DNA from: an uncultured Erwinia sp.
GTDB taxonomy: Bacteria > Pseudomonadota > Gammaproteobacteria > Enterobacterales > Enterobacteriaceae
NCBI GenBank assembly: GCA_913775305.1
Contig: CAJYIY010000118.1
Span: 59,260-123,259, forward strand
DNA: 64,000 nt
Direction of reading: 5' to 3'
In this document: one piece after another, positions 1 through 6,070 of the stretch
Position numbering within the stretch: the first letter of the stretch is position 1
How the letters are laid out: each line of letters begins with the position of its first letter
Translations under genes and position numbers: made by a program
The notes under the pieces: model-generated
Databases searched by the model: none
Seen by the model: the letters and a program-made list of their open reading frames with translations, nothing else
What the model was told of the DNA's origin: nothing

Positions 1-239
1 CTTGTCAGAATCGAAGCAACCTGCCGCGCTAAGTGCGCCATATCTTCATCGACTATTCCGTATTCCAGTACAGCCAGTAGCATCGATATCTTGGGCACCC
101 AGTCGCGCTTCCAGCGGCTTATCTGCGCTTTATCAACGCCAACTGCCTTGGCTGTCTTCTCTGTACCCAGCAATGAAATCTTGTTCAGTAAGGCGCTCTC
201 TATGCGTAGCGCCTCGTTGCGTTTGTTTGCGTGTTCCAT
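1..239 (-). CDS. cII: Transcriptional activator CII (3' end cut by window edge)
   Basis: CII is the lambdoid lysogeny activator that binds TTGC-N6-TTGC sites and switches on pRE, pI and paQ. Translating the minus strand from an ATG at 239 gives 79 codons that match lambda CII almost throughout, for example NKRNEALRIESALLNK and the recognition segment AVGVDKAQISRWKRDW. The helix-turn-helix lies at about residues 26-45. Only the last roughly 18 residues are missing at the window edge. It is the second gene of the pR operon after cro. Confidence 0.93.
   Translation of the reverse strand, partial: MEHANKRNEALRIESALLNKISLLGTEKTAKAVGVDKAQISRWKRDWVPKISMLLAVLEYGIVDEDMAHLARQVASILT
217..230 (+). promoter_or_regulatory. 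CII-binding site of promoter pRE
   Basis: The direct repeat TTGC-gtttgt-TTGC has the exact spacing of the CII recognition sequence and lies inside the 5' end of cII, where lambda pRE is located. Transcription from it would run rightward, antisense to cII and cro, into cI, establishing lysogeny. The match to the lambda site looks identical over all 14 bases. Confidence 0.85.
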
Positions 240-371
240 TGATTACTATGTCCTTGAATTAGTTAGTTACGCGCTCACTCCGCGAGTGAACACGGTGTTA
301 TGTGTTTATCGTGCACCATTGACAGTCAACCTTGACCACGCCGGGCACCCGACCGTATACCGGGCCGTTCG

Positions 372-384
372 GTACTTAAAGTAC
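372..384. promoter_or_regulatory. 13-bp palindrome GTACTTAAAGTAC in cro-cII interval
   Basis: GTACTT-A-AAGTAC is a perfect dyad around one central base, just beyond the cro stop codon. The identical 13-mer recurs at 1471-1483 beside the presumed pL promoter. Shared GTAC half-sites also occur in the cI-cro promoter region. It is probably a CI/Cro operator copy, but binding is inferred only. Confidence 0.5.
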
Positions 385-399
385 ATATTCAAAGCATTG

Positions 400-621
400 C
401 TAAGCTGCTTTCCCGATGCGTTTAATCAGTGATGGTGAGAACTTGCCGCCTGATGCTCGGGAGATTTTTTTCGCGTAATCCGTTTCATCAGTAAACTCTG
501 TACGCGGTAATCCCCCTTTCTCCAGCCATTTGTAGACAGCTTTTGGAGTTAGGCCACAAACCTCAGCCACAACTGAAACACGAACGGACTTGATGACGTC
601 TCCAAACGTAATGTCGCTCAT
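400..621 (-). CDS. cro: Cro-like repressor
   Basis: A 73-residue helix-turn-helix protein (TFGDVIKSVRVSVVAEVCGL, then TPKAVYKWLEKGGLPRTEF) encoded leftward and divergent from cI. Its size and position are those of lambdoid Cro, which shuts off pRM and the early promoters to favour lytic growth. The start has a clear AGGAGA ribosome binding site. A pR promoter (652-681) lies directly upstream. The assignment rests mainly on position; the sequence resembles YdaS/Cro-type regulators more than lambda Cro. Confidence 0.85.
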   Translation of the reverse strand: MSDITFGDVIKSVRVSVVAEVCGLTPKAVYKWLEKGGLPRTEFTDETDYAKKISRASGGKFSPSLIKRIGKAA

Positions 622-651
622 GTAATTTCTCCTGTGGTGAACTATGAGTAC

Positions 652-681
652 ATTCTATGACGGAACTGAAAGTACAGTCAA
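652..681 (-). promoter_or_regulatory. Candidate pR promoter and operator region
   Basis: On the minus strand, TTGACT (681-676) and TAGAAT (657-652) are separated by 18 bases and followed by the cro ribosome binding site. GTAC-containing half-sites (GTACTTTCAG, GTACTCATAG) overlap the promoter and are good candidates for CI/Cro operators. The divergent cI promoter must lie in the same 80-bp interval. Confidence 0.65.
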
Positions 682-701
682 TTAAATATATATTTGAACC
701 C

Positions 702-1409
702 ATGGTTCCTAATAAAAAGCGTGAAGATTTCCCCCACAGGCTTGCGCTGGCCTGCTCTAAAGCGGGGATGCAAGATCATGGCAGGCAGGCAGAACTAGCC
801 TCCAGAATGAAGCTGACACCTAAAGCTGTGAGTAAGTGGTTTAATGGTGAGACCGTTCCTCGCCCGGATAAGATGGAAAAGCTGGCGAAGATATTGGGCA
901 CCACAGCCGCCTACCTGCACGGCTTTTCCGATGAGGATGGGATAAAGGAAAACCACATGGCTGTTGCAGAAAGCTATTACAGGGTGGATGTTCTTGATGT
1001 CCAAGCTAGTGCTGGCCCCGGTACTTTCATTACCGATACATTTGTTGAAAAGATAAGGGCTATCGAGTACACCACTGAGCAAGCGAGATCTCTTTTTAAC
1101 GGAAGGGAGGCATCTTCTGTAAAGGTTATCACCGTAAGCGGTGACAGCATGGAAGGCACCATTAATCCGGGGGATGAGATCTTCGTTGATATATCTGTGC
1201 ACCGGTTCGAAGGCGATGGGATCTACGTTTTTGTCTACGACAAAACCCTTCACGTTAAGCGACTTCAGATGCAGAAAAGCCGTATAGCTGTGATATCTGA
1301 TAACTCAATATATGAGAAATGGTATATAGAACAGGCAGATGAAACATGCCTATACATAATGGCCAAGGTTCTTCTCCGGCAGAGCATTGACTATCGCCGT
1401 TTCGCATAA
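702..1409 (+). CDS. cI: CI-type prophage repressor, HTH plus S24 peptidase
   Basis: A lysogeny repressor of 235 residues. The N-terminal helix-turn-helix (about 27-50, RQAELASRMKLTPKAVSKWF) binds operators. The C-terminal LexA/S24 domain has the self-cleavage apparatus: an Ala104-Gly105 bond (QASAGPG), catalytic Ser149 (GDSME) and Lys186 (LHVKRL). RecA-stimulated autocleavage on DNA damage is therefore expected. An upstream in-frame ATG at 657 would overlap the pR -10 box and leave no room for divergent promoters, so 702 is preferred. The weak ribosome binding site fits a leaderless pRM transcript as in lambda. Confidence 0.9.
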   Translation: MVPNKKREDFPHRLALACSKAGMQDHGRQAELASRMKLTPKAVSKWFNGETVPRPDKMEKLAKILGTTAAYLHGFSDEDGIKENHMAVAESYYRVDVLDVQASAGPGTFITDTFVEKIRAIEYTTEQARSLFNGREASSVKVITVSGDSMEGTINPGDEIFVDISVHRFEGDGIYVFVYDKTLHVKRLQMQKSRIAVISDNSIYEKWYIEQADETCLYIMAKVLLRQSIDYRRFA

Positions 1410-1421
1410 AAATAAATTACC

Positions 1422-1457
1422 TTAAAGTTCATTGCGTTATGTGCAAATGAACTTTAA
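1422..1457. repeat. 12-bp perfect inverted repeat after cI
   Basis: TTAAAGTTCATT (1422-1433) and AATGAACTTTAA (1446-1457) are exact reverse complements separated by 12 bases. The repeat lies between cI and the presumed pL start, so it could be an operator pair or the end of the cI transcript. There is no T-run, so a simple intrinsic terminator is less likely. Confidence 0.55.
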
Positions 1458-1470
1458 ACATTAAAAAAGT

Positions 1471-1512
1471 GTACTTAAAGTACTTTACATAAATGAACTG
1501 GTGGTACATTAT
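1471..1512 (+). promoter_or_regulatory. Candidate pL promoter with operator palindrome
   Basis: GTACTTAAAGTAC at 1471-1483 repeats the palindrome at 372-384 exactly. It directly adjoins a possible -35 TTTACA (1484-1489) and -10 CATTAT (1507-1512) with 17-bp spacing, reading into the early rightward operon. This is the expected place for pL/OL. The promoter match is moderate. Confidence 0.5.
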
Positions 1513-1604
1513 GAACCCATCGAAACGCAACAGCGGGTTGATAAGTCGAACGGCGCGACATTAAACCATGCGTCGGGAGCGCGGCGGGTTCAGGATGAAC
1601 GTCA

Positions 1605-1745
1605 ATGCTGCTCACTAATGAATTACAGATCGCTTTTACGAGAACGATGCGTAATTCAAGTTCCGGCTCTGTATGCCTGCCTCAGGTGGCGTTATACAGC
1701 GCTGGTTATCGTAAACCAACCAAGAGCATCTATCAGGCGAGGTAA
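1605..1745 (+). pseudogene. Remnant of an N-like antiterminator gene (C-terminal end)
   Basis: A 46-codon frame starting at ATG 1605 ends with the residues SGSVCLPQVALYSAGYRK, then PTKSIYQAR. The first 18 are nearly identical to the C-terminus of the N-like protein at 3225-3518. The N-terminal arginine-rich RNA-binding part is absent. Upstream frames in the space where lambda N would start are interrupted by stops. I read this as the relic of an original or duplicated N gene at the canonical position behind pL. It could still make a short peptide. Confidence 0.6.
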
Positions 1746-1750
1746 GTGTG
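1662..1750 (+). repeat. N-tail repeat copy 1 (long form)
   Basis: The first 53 bases (1662-1714) match 3441-3493 with two mismatches. The remaining bases (1709-1750) match copies at 3905-3947 and 4139-4178. It encodes the N C-terminal peptide and ends in GGCGAGGTAAG, the ribosome binding site for the GTG start at 1748. Confidence 0.9.
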
Positions 1751-2242
1751 AGTAAGCGATTAGAAATTCTAAAAGCCTCTCTCGCAAAGAAAGAGGCGCG
1801 GTTCGATGAGAGGCTTCAGAACCACTTAAACACCGTGGCTCAGGCGAACGGACAGCCACTGAACGACAAACGTAATGGCCGTGCAACACTAAATAAGTGG
1901 GACAAGCAAAATGACTTGCTAAGAGGCATCCAGGATAGCATCCAGAGAACGAAGGGCGCTATTGAGCGCGAAGAAGTCAAGATTGCCAATGCCAGTCTTG
2001 TTGATTTACCACCGTACCTACAGCAAGCGATTGATGATGGTTTAATAACTCAGTGGCGAAAGTTTCCGCGTTTCTTCTTCGTGGTTGGAGTAAAATGCGG
2101 CAGAATTGTTCTCGATGAAGACTCCGGAATTATCGGACATCGATACCTGAATAGGGTCGAAGCGGATGAATACCCAATATTCCGGGATGTTTTCAATAAA
2201 TTGAAACGGCAATGCCGAGAATACAAACAGGTCGCTAAATAG
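1748..2242 (+). CDS. Phage early-region protein, function unknown
   Basis: A 164-residue soluble protein with a GTG start chosen because GGCGAGGTAAG lies just upstream. The N-terminal two thirds is strongly charged and probably helical or coiled coil (KASLAKKEARFDERLQNHLN, later QRTKGAIEREEVKI). The C-terminal third is more hydrophobic (FPRFFFVVGVKCGRIVLDED). I do not recognise a domain. It sits between pL and the N-like gene and is followed at once by an intrinsic terminator overlapping its stop codon. A lysogeny-linked accessory role such as exclusion is possible but unsupported. Confidence 0.75.
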   Translation: MSKRLEILKASLAKKEARFDERLQNHLNTVAQANGQPLNDKRNGRATLNKWDKQNDLLRGIQDSIQRTKGAIEREEVKIANASLVDLPPYLQQAIDDGLITQWRKFPRFFFVVGVKCGRIVLDEDSGIIGHRYLNRVEADEYPIFRDVFNKLKRQCREYKQVAK

Positions 2243-2253
2243 CGGCCTTTTTT
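2230..2253 (+). terminator. Intrinsic terminator
   Basis: GGTCGCT-AAAT-AGCGGCC (7-bp stem with one G-U pair) followed by six T residues. The hairpin spans the stop codon of the preceding gene. It lies upstream of the N-like gene, so it would cut N expression unless read through. The following CCTTTTTTATTACCTAA (2246-2262) is repeated at 2863-2879. Confidence 0.75.
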
Positions 2254-2277
2254 ATTACCTAAATTCAGGATAACAAC

Positions 2278-2856
2278 ATGAAAATTAATATAACCGTAGA
2301 CTTGGAATGGCTTGGCGAAGATGGCGATATGGACGCCGAAGTTAAGCACGAAATCATCAGCGGCGTTAAGAACGCCATATCTAGAGATTGCCTTGCTAAA
2401 GTCGAAAAAGAAGCTTCCGCACAAATCAACGCGGCGATTCAGGAGTCTATCGATATAGCGAAGTTTTCCATTCAGGAAAAGGCCATTAAGTTCGCTGATG
2501 ACTGGTTGGAAAAGGAAGTAACCATCACTGACAAGTGGGGTGACGCACAGGATTGCCTGACAATTACCGACCTTATCAAGCGCACATTTGATGGTTTGAT
2601 GGAGAAAAAGGTTAATGACAATGGCGAGTTTACCGACGGTTATAGCGGTAACACGCGACTTATCAACTGGCTTACAGGAAAGCGCGTTCAGGATGTCGTT
2701 CAGCAAAAGCTGAAGGGTATTAACAAGGACATCGACCGGCAAATCACTGAGGCAGTAAACGCAGGAATTCGCGAAAACGTAGCCAATAAATTTGCAGAAA
2801 TGGTTGTTCAAACTGCCCGGCATAATTACAGTGCTTCCATCGAGAAAAAGCAGTAA
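2278..2856 (+). CDS. Phage early-region protein, function unknown
   Basis: A 192-residue, predominantly helical acidic/basic protein (ITVDLEWLGEDGDMDAEVKH at the start) with no signal peptide or membrane segment. I recognise no catalytic motif. Its ATG is preceded by CAGGATAACA, a moderate ribosome binding site. It lies in its own small unit: an intrinsic terminator is upstream and the 17-bp T-rich repeat CCTTTTTTATTACCTAA recurs just after its stop. Both this gene and the previous one appear inserted between pL and N. Confidence 0.7.
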   Translation: MKINITVDLEWLGEDGDMDAEVKHEIISGVKNAISRDCLAKVEKEASAQINAAIQESIDIAKFSIQEKAIKFADDWLEKEVTITDKWGDAQDCLTITDLIKRTFDGLMEKKVNDNGEFTDGYSGNTRLINWLTGKRVQDVVQQKLKGINKDIDRQITEAVNAGIRENVANKFAEMVVQTARHNYSASIEKKQ

Positions 2857-2877
2857 TTCGATCCTTTTTTATTACCT

Positions 2878-2904
2878 AATCAGACGTTATTAGTGCGAGG
2901 TGAG
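2878..2904 (+). repeat. N-tail repeat copy 2 (SDVISAR form)
   Basis: These 27 bases are identical to 3493-3519, where they encode the last residues SDVISAR of the N-like protein plus the GAGGTGAG ribosome binding site. Here no long frame leads into the repeat. It precedes an ATG at 2906 that opens only a 17-codon frame, suggesting a deleted gene. Confidence 0.88.
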
Positions 2905-3015
2905 GATGGCTATTAGTGGAAAAATTAAGGCGAAGCAACTAAATGGAGAAGCGAATTGAAATCTGGGAATATGACAGGTCCCGGCGCCCGTACCCAAGTC
3001 AATTGGGAGGTAATT

Positions 3016-3216
3016 ATGTCTAGCCGTATCAGTCCTGAAAACAAGAAGCGGCTCCGTAGCCTGTTGATGGAGTTTGGTGTTCGTATTGAGCGCTCGATCG
3101 ATGGTTTCAAAGTCCTTGGTCTTGGCAATAACACAGAACCCCGCGCCGACAGTTTAGATTCTGCAATTGAAGTGGCTGAAAAAGAATGCCATCGGATCTA
3201 CGCAAAATACTTATAG
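3016..3216 (+). CDS. Small phage protein, function unknown
   Basis: A 66-residue protein starting at ATG 3016 with the strong ribosome binding site GGGAGG six bases upstream. A longer frame from 2956 lacks such a site. It is basic at the N-terminus (ISPENKKRLRSLLMEFGVRI) with a predicted alpha/beta mix. It ends eight bases before the N-like gene, so the two are probably translated together. No family recognised. Confidence 0.65.
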   Translation: MSSRISPENKKRLRSLLMEFGVRIERSIDGFKVLGLGNNTEPRADSLDSAIEVAEKECHRIYAKYL

Positions 3217-3224
3217 GTGAAGCC

Positions 3225-3518
3225 ATGACAGACATCGTCTTTAAACGCAGGAAAGAAAACAGCAAGTCTCGCCGGATGCGTGAGTGTGGTGAGCATTACG
3301 CAGCGTACAAGGCTCTGTGTGATGCTGACAGATTGATGGCAAGGAAGCTTGATGCAGCATTTACGAAGCTGTCAGAGGGCTGCACAGCTAAGGTGCTGAG
3401 GGCAATCAACGGCCGAAGCGTTCGTGAATTAGAAACAGAATCCGGCTCTGTATGCCTGCCTCAGGTGGAGTTGTACAGCGCTGGTTATCGTAAATCAGAC
3501 GTTATTAGTGCGAGGTGA
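3225..3518 (+). CDS. N-like transcription antitermination protein
   Basis: N proteins bind boxB RNA of nut sites through an arginine-rich motif and, with Nus factors, let RNA polymerase read through early terminators. This 97-residue protein has such a motif near its start (FKRRKENSKSRRMREC). Its C-terminus, with GSVCLPQVELYSAGYRKS and a final SAR, closely resembles my recollection of phage P22 N (gene 24). The start at 3225 has AGGTGAAGC upstream. Unusually it lies about 1.7 kb from pL with at least three genes and a terminator between. boxA/boxB sites were not convincingly located. Confidence 0.7.
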   Translation: MTDIVFKRRKENSKSRRMRECGEHYAAYKALCDADRLMARKLDAAFTKLSEGCTAKVLRAINGRSVRELETESGSVCLPQVELYSAGYRKSDVISAR

Positions 3519-3519
3519 G
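3441..3519 (+). repeat. N-tail repeat copy 3 (parent copy within N-like gene)
   Basis: This is the 3' end of the intact N-like gene. Its first part (3441-3493) recurs at 1662-1714 with two differences and its last part (3493-3519) recurs exactly at 2878-2904. It ends in GCGAGGTGAG, which serves as ribosome binding site for the next gene. Confidence 0.9.
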
Positions 3520-3520
3520 C

Positions 3521-3865
3521 ATGAAGCTTGGAGAGGTAGGAAAAAGTGATCGTACTTATTTTGGTGAAGATGAAGAGTTTGACAATTCATTAACCGTTGA
3601 CGGATTAGCCGCTGTTATCGCGGCCTATAAGATTCATGAAAGACTTGAGCACATTTATTCGCTTGATGGTGCCAATACCTTGTCACCAAAAACACTTTCT
3701 CATGCGCACTACCACAGAACCGTGGCGGGTGTGCTGGAGGGGGTTTTAAGAATGCTGAGCAAAACCACGCAGGAATATGACCTTGAGGACTTCCGTGAGA
3801 AATATTGCGGAACATTCACCCCCGACATTAGCCTGATCCTCAAGCCTGAACCATCGAAAGATTGA
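3521..3865 (+). CDS. Phage early-region protein, function unknown
   Basis: A 114-residue acidic protein (GEVGKSDRTYFGEDEEFDNS near the start) with a helical middle. The ATG at 3521 is preferred because GAGGTGAG lies five bases upstream; a GTG at 3515 overlaps that site. The start is three bases after the N stop, so translation is likely coupled. No family or motif recognised. Confidence 0.65.
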   Translation: MKLGEVGKSDRTYFGEDEEFDNSLTVDGLAAVIAAYKIHERLEHIYSLDGANTLSPKTLSHAHYHRTVAGVLEGVLRMLSKTTQEYDLEDFREKYCGTFTPDISLILKPEPSKD

Positions 3866-3904
3866 CCAACTTATGCGCCATTACAGCGATACAGTCTGTA
3901 GGGC

Positions 3905-3947
3905 ATCGTAAACCAACTAAGAGCATCTATCAGGCGAGGTGAGTATG
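3905..3947 (+). repeat. N-tail repeat copy 4 (KPTKSIYQAR form)
   Basis: This block differs from 1709-1750 and 4139-4178 at only a few positions. In frame it would encode RKPTKSIYQAR and stop. It ends with GGCGAGGTGAGT leading into the ATG at 3945. Confidence 0.88.
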
Positions 3948-4124
3948 TCGGAAAAAATAATAGTTGTAGAGGGTGTCTTTCACCAGAATTATGGGCCTGA
4001 AGATGGCATACCACCTCACTGGTGCTGCAAGTACTACTGGAATGGATTTGCAGAATATGAGTATTTTGACACAAGGGATGAGGCCTATGAATTTGCGTTC
4101 AACCACGGTTATGTGCCGGTATAA
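3945..4124 (+). CDS. Small phage protein, function unknown
   Basis: A 59-residue acidic, aromatic-rich protein (KYYWNGFAEYEYFDTRDEAY in the centre). The start is set by the GGCGAGGTGAGT of repeat copy 4. The WNGFAEYEYFDTRDEAYEFA region resembles small DUF1-type phage accessory proteins that follow beta-strand/helix patterns, but I cannot name a family. Confidence 0.6.
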   Translation: MSEKIIVVEGVFHQNYGPEDGIPPHWCCKYYWNGFAEYEYFDTRDEAYEFAFNHGYVPV

Positions 4125-4138
4125 CACGACAGAATATG

Positions 4139-4178
4139 GTAAACCAACCAAGAGTATCTATCAGGCGAGGTAAGTTTG
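4139..4178 (+). repeat. N-tail repeat copy 5 (KPTKSIYQAR form)
   Basis: This copy matches 1711-1750 apart from scattered substitutions and again supplies GGCGAGGTAAG just before a start codon (TTG 4176). It is the fifth copy within 2.5 kb. Confidence 0.88.
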
Positions 4179-4382
4179 GACAGATACAGCAAGGCAAGTG
4201 CTGCTAGAGCAATAGATGGATATTACCTTCCCAGACCTCATGAGGAGTCGTTAGGTAAGAATGAGCAATCTTTTCACAGAGCCAAAGAAGATCTTATCAG
4301 CAATCTGTTTAAGTCTATCGAGAATATAAAAGATGTCTCTTTCGATGAATTTTTGTCTTTAAGAGCAAAAGGATTTAATTAA
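4176..4382 (+). CDS. Small phage protein, function unknown
   Basis: A 68-residue protein with a TTG start, chosen because the repeated GGCGAGGTAAG sequence sits directly upstream exactly as in the sister genes at 1748 and 3945. It is mainly polar and helical (NEQSFHRAKEDLISNLFKSI). No family recognised. Confidence 0.55.
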   Translation: MDRYSKASAARAIDGYYLPRPHEESLGKNEQSFHRAKEDLISNLFKSIENIKDVSFDEFLSLRAKGFN

Positions 4383-4420
4383 CTTGTGGCATATCCCGAC
4401 ATTTTTTATTGGAGCACCAC

Positions 4421-4504
4421 ATGAGTTACAGAGGCAAATATTGGCTATTGATGATTATCTTATGTGCCGCGTTCTGGTGGGGTGTGGCACTGTTAATAAT
4501 GTGA
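4421..4504 (+). CDS. 27-residue membrane peptide
   Basis: ATG 4421 opens a short frame encoding a basic N-terminus (MSYRGKYW) and one hydrophobic helix (LLMIILCAAFWWGVALLIM) running to the C-terminus. TTGGAGCACC upstream is an adequate ribosome binding site. Small single-span proteins are common in lambdoid early regions. The role is unknown and expression is unproven. Confidence 0.45.
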   Translation: MSYRGKYWLLMIILCAAFWWGVALLIM

Positions 4505-4561
4505 GTAACAGCCCAATGCCGTGACAGGCGGCATGATGAAGTTATTCCTATGAGCGCCTTT

Positions 4562-4588
4562 GCCAGAGTTAACCCTCTGGCTTTTTTA
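4562..4588 (+). terminator. Intrinsic terminator before cIII
   Basis: GCCAGAG-TTAACC-CTCTGGC forms a perfect 7-bp stem followed by six T residues. It corresponds to the tL-type terminators that N-modified polymerase must pass to express cIII and recT. Confidence 0.85.
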
Positions 4589-4650
4589 TTTCAATGCCGA
4601 TTGCATCAGTCGGCACCGACATAAATCAACCATACATCCAAGGAAAACCT

Positions 4651-4767
4651 ATGCAACTAGCTTTTGCAGGGTGGCCTGTTGCTGCGCCATCTGAATCCCT
4701 GCTGGACATTATCACACGCCGTGTCCGTTCGTTAATTGACATCCTCAAGCAGCCAGGGAGGCCTTAA
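4651..4767 (+). CDS. cIII: CIII, FtsH inhibitor and lysogeny regulator
   Basis: CIII protects CII by inhibiting the FtsH protease, favouring lysogeny. This 38-codon frame starts AFAGWPVAAPSESLLDIITR after MQL and continues into an LIDILKQPG segment, closely matching lambda CIII, including the amphipathic helix needed for FtsH binding (about residues 14-33). It is shorter than the 54-residue lambda protein at the C-terminus. AAGGAAAACC upstream is the ribosome binding site. The next gene's ATG directly follows the stop codon. Confidence 0.88.
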   Translation: MQLAFAGWPVAAPSESLLDIITRRVRSLIDILKQPGRP

Positions 4768-4881
4768 ATGAAAGTTAAACCATTTGCCCGCGCGCAGAAA
4801 TTATCTCGCCTGGCGGTCATTACGAAGAACCCACTGGTGTGGCAAGAGGCAATGAAAAGCTTACGGAGGGCAGTCGAATGA
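4768..4881 (+). CDS. 37-residue basic protein in the kil position
   Basis: The ATG abuts the cIII stop codon and the end overlaps the next ATG by four bases, so translation should be coupled. The product is strongly basic (KPFARAQKLSRLAVITK). In lambda the gene after cIII is kil, which blocks FtsZ; the position fits but sequence similarity to Kil is not evident to me. Confidence 0.5.
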   Translation: MKVKPFARAQKLSRLAVITKNPLVWQEAMKSLRRAVE

Positions 4882-5180
4882 AACTGAGCTGCAAAGACAA
4901 AGAGGAAATATCGCAAATCATCAAAGGATTTTGCGAAGACGTTAAAGACCAGATTAGCAAAGAGGTAGACCGCGATATCAGGCAAATGAAGTCAAACCCA
5001 ATAACTAATTTGATGGGTGAGCGCTTCAACAATGACATGGCTTTCAACCTGGCCTCCGAGAGTGACAAATGGCAGGAACTGGCTCACGAGTCACTCTGGG
5101 ATTTTCTGGTTAAGCACTATGAATTCGAATATGCGCTGGCTATTTATTTGAAGCGCCACGAAACACAGGAGGCCGCGTAA
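4878..5180 (+). CDS. Phage protein preceding recT, function unknown
   Basis: A 100-residue acidic protein with charged helices (SCKDKEEISQIIKGFCEDVK near the start). ATG 4878 overlaps the previous stop by four bases, and the stop TAA shares a base with the recT start. In lambda this slot holds gam, the RecBCD inhibitor. The order suggests a recombination-accessory role, but I recognise no Gam similarity. Confidence 0.6.
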   Translation: MKLSCKDKEEISQIIKGFCEDVKDQISKEVDRDIRQMKSNPITNLMGERFNNDMAFNLASESDKWQELAHESLWDFLVKHYEFEYALAIYLKRHETQEAA

Positions 5181-6070
5181 TGGCACAGAGTATTGTTGAG
5201 TTCGTAAAACAGCAGGAATCGCACTTCATACCTGCCCTCACCGACCAATCCATATCGTGGGCTAAGGAAAGCCAATTTGCGATTCAGTTATTTCAGAAAA
5301 ATGACTTCCTTGCGCAGACAGCCATCCGAAACCCGACCAGTGCGCAGAACGCTATCATCAACGTGGCAGCCATCGGCATTACACTGAACCCAGCTAGTAA
5401 GCTGGCTTATCTGGTTCCGCGTGACGGAATGGTGTGTCTCGATATTTCTTACATGGGCCTGCTTCACCTCGCACAGGCTACAGGATCAATCCTATGGGGC
5501 CAGTGCAAGCTTGTTCACTCTAACGACACTTACGAGTCAAACGGCCTTGATACGCCACCTACGCACAAATACAACGCATTCGGTGATCGTGGCGTGGTTG
5601 TTGGCGGTTACTGCACGGTGAAAACTCCCGGAGGTGATTACCTCACGGAAGAAATGAGTTTGGCAGAAATCAAGGCGACCGAAGCAACCAGCAAGGCCAA
5701 GAATGGACCGTGGAAAAACTTTTGGGAAGAGATGGCGCGTAAGACCATCGTTAAACGTGCCAGTAAATACTGGCCACGTGCTGAGCGGCTGGATAACGCG
5801 ATTCACACCATCAATGAGGAAGAAGGCGTGTTCACTGAACCGGTAATGCCGCACACCGAAGAAAAGGAAATCCAGAGCCAGGAGCAGGCCAGATTAGCAG
5901 CTCTGCAGCAGCGCGTGTCCGACCTGTGTGACCAGATGGGGGCGGCTGAAACTGAGGCTGAGTTGAAGAAATCATTCGCTGAAGCATTCAAAAGCACCGC
6001 CGGGATGCCGTTGCAGAAAACCGTTCAGGCTATCTATGTAGATAACAAAGCGAGATTAGGAGTTGAATAA
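5180..6070 (+). CDS. recT: RecT-family single-strand annealing protein
   Basis: RecT promotes annealing and strand exchange for phage recombination. The 296-residue product has the family core: SAQNAIINVAAIGITLNPAS, LAYLVPRDG, CLDISYMGLLHLA, and WKNFWEEMARKTIVKRASKYWP near residue 190. The C-terminal 70 residues are a charged, probably helical region. It shares one base with the gene before and with the Gp157-like gene after, so the three form a tight unit. No RecE or lambda-Exo nuclease is encoded next to it, which is unusual. Confidence 0.93.
   Translation: MAQSIVEFVKQQESHFIPALTDQSISWAKESQFAIQLFQKNDFLAQTAIRNPTSAQNAIINVAAIGITLNPASKLAYLVPRDGMVCLDISYMGLLHLAQATGSILWGQCKLVHSNDTYESNGLDTPPTHKYNAFGDRGVVVGGYCTVKTPGGDYLTEEMSLAEIKATEATSKAKNGPWKNFWEEMARKTIVKRASKYWPRAERLDNAIHTINEEEGVFTEPVMPHTEEKEIQSQEQARLAALQQRVSDLCDQMGAAETEAELKKSFAEAFKSTAGMPLQKTVQAIYVDNKARLGVE

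Noticed and set aside
2..432. Two overlapping plus-strand frames at the left edge
   Set aside because: The minus strand encodes an almost perfect lambda CII and the cro-cII interval here; the plus frames are antisense shadows without similarity.
657..701. Upstream ATG for cI at 657
   Set aside because: It overlaps the pR -10 box and would leave about 35 bp for two divergent promoters; 702 fits better.
2050..2823. 257-codon minus-strand frame antisense to the two early genes
   Set aside because: It spans two plus-strand genes with good starts and the terminator, has no ribosome binding site, and its composition follows from the opposite strand.
2943..3023. 26-codon basic peptide frame before the 3016 gene
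   Set aside because: No ribosome binding site and overlap with the well-supported start at 3016.
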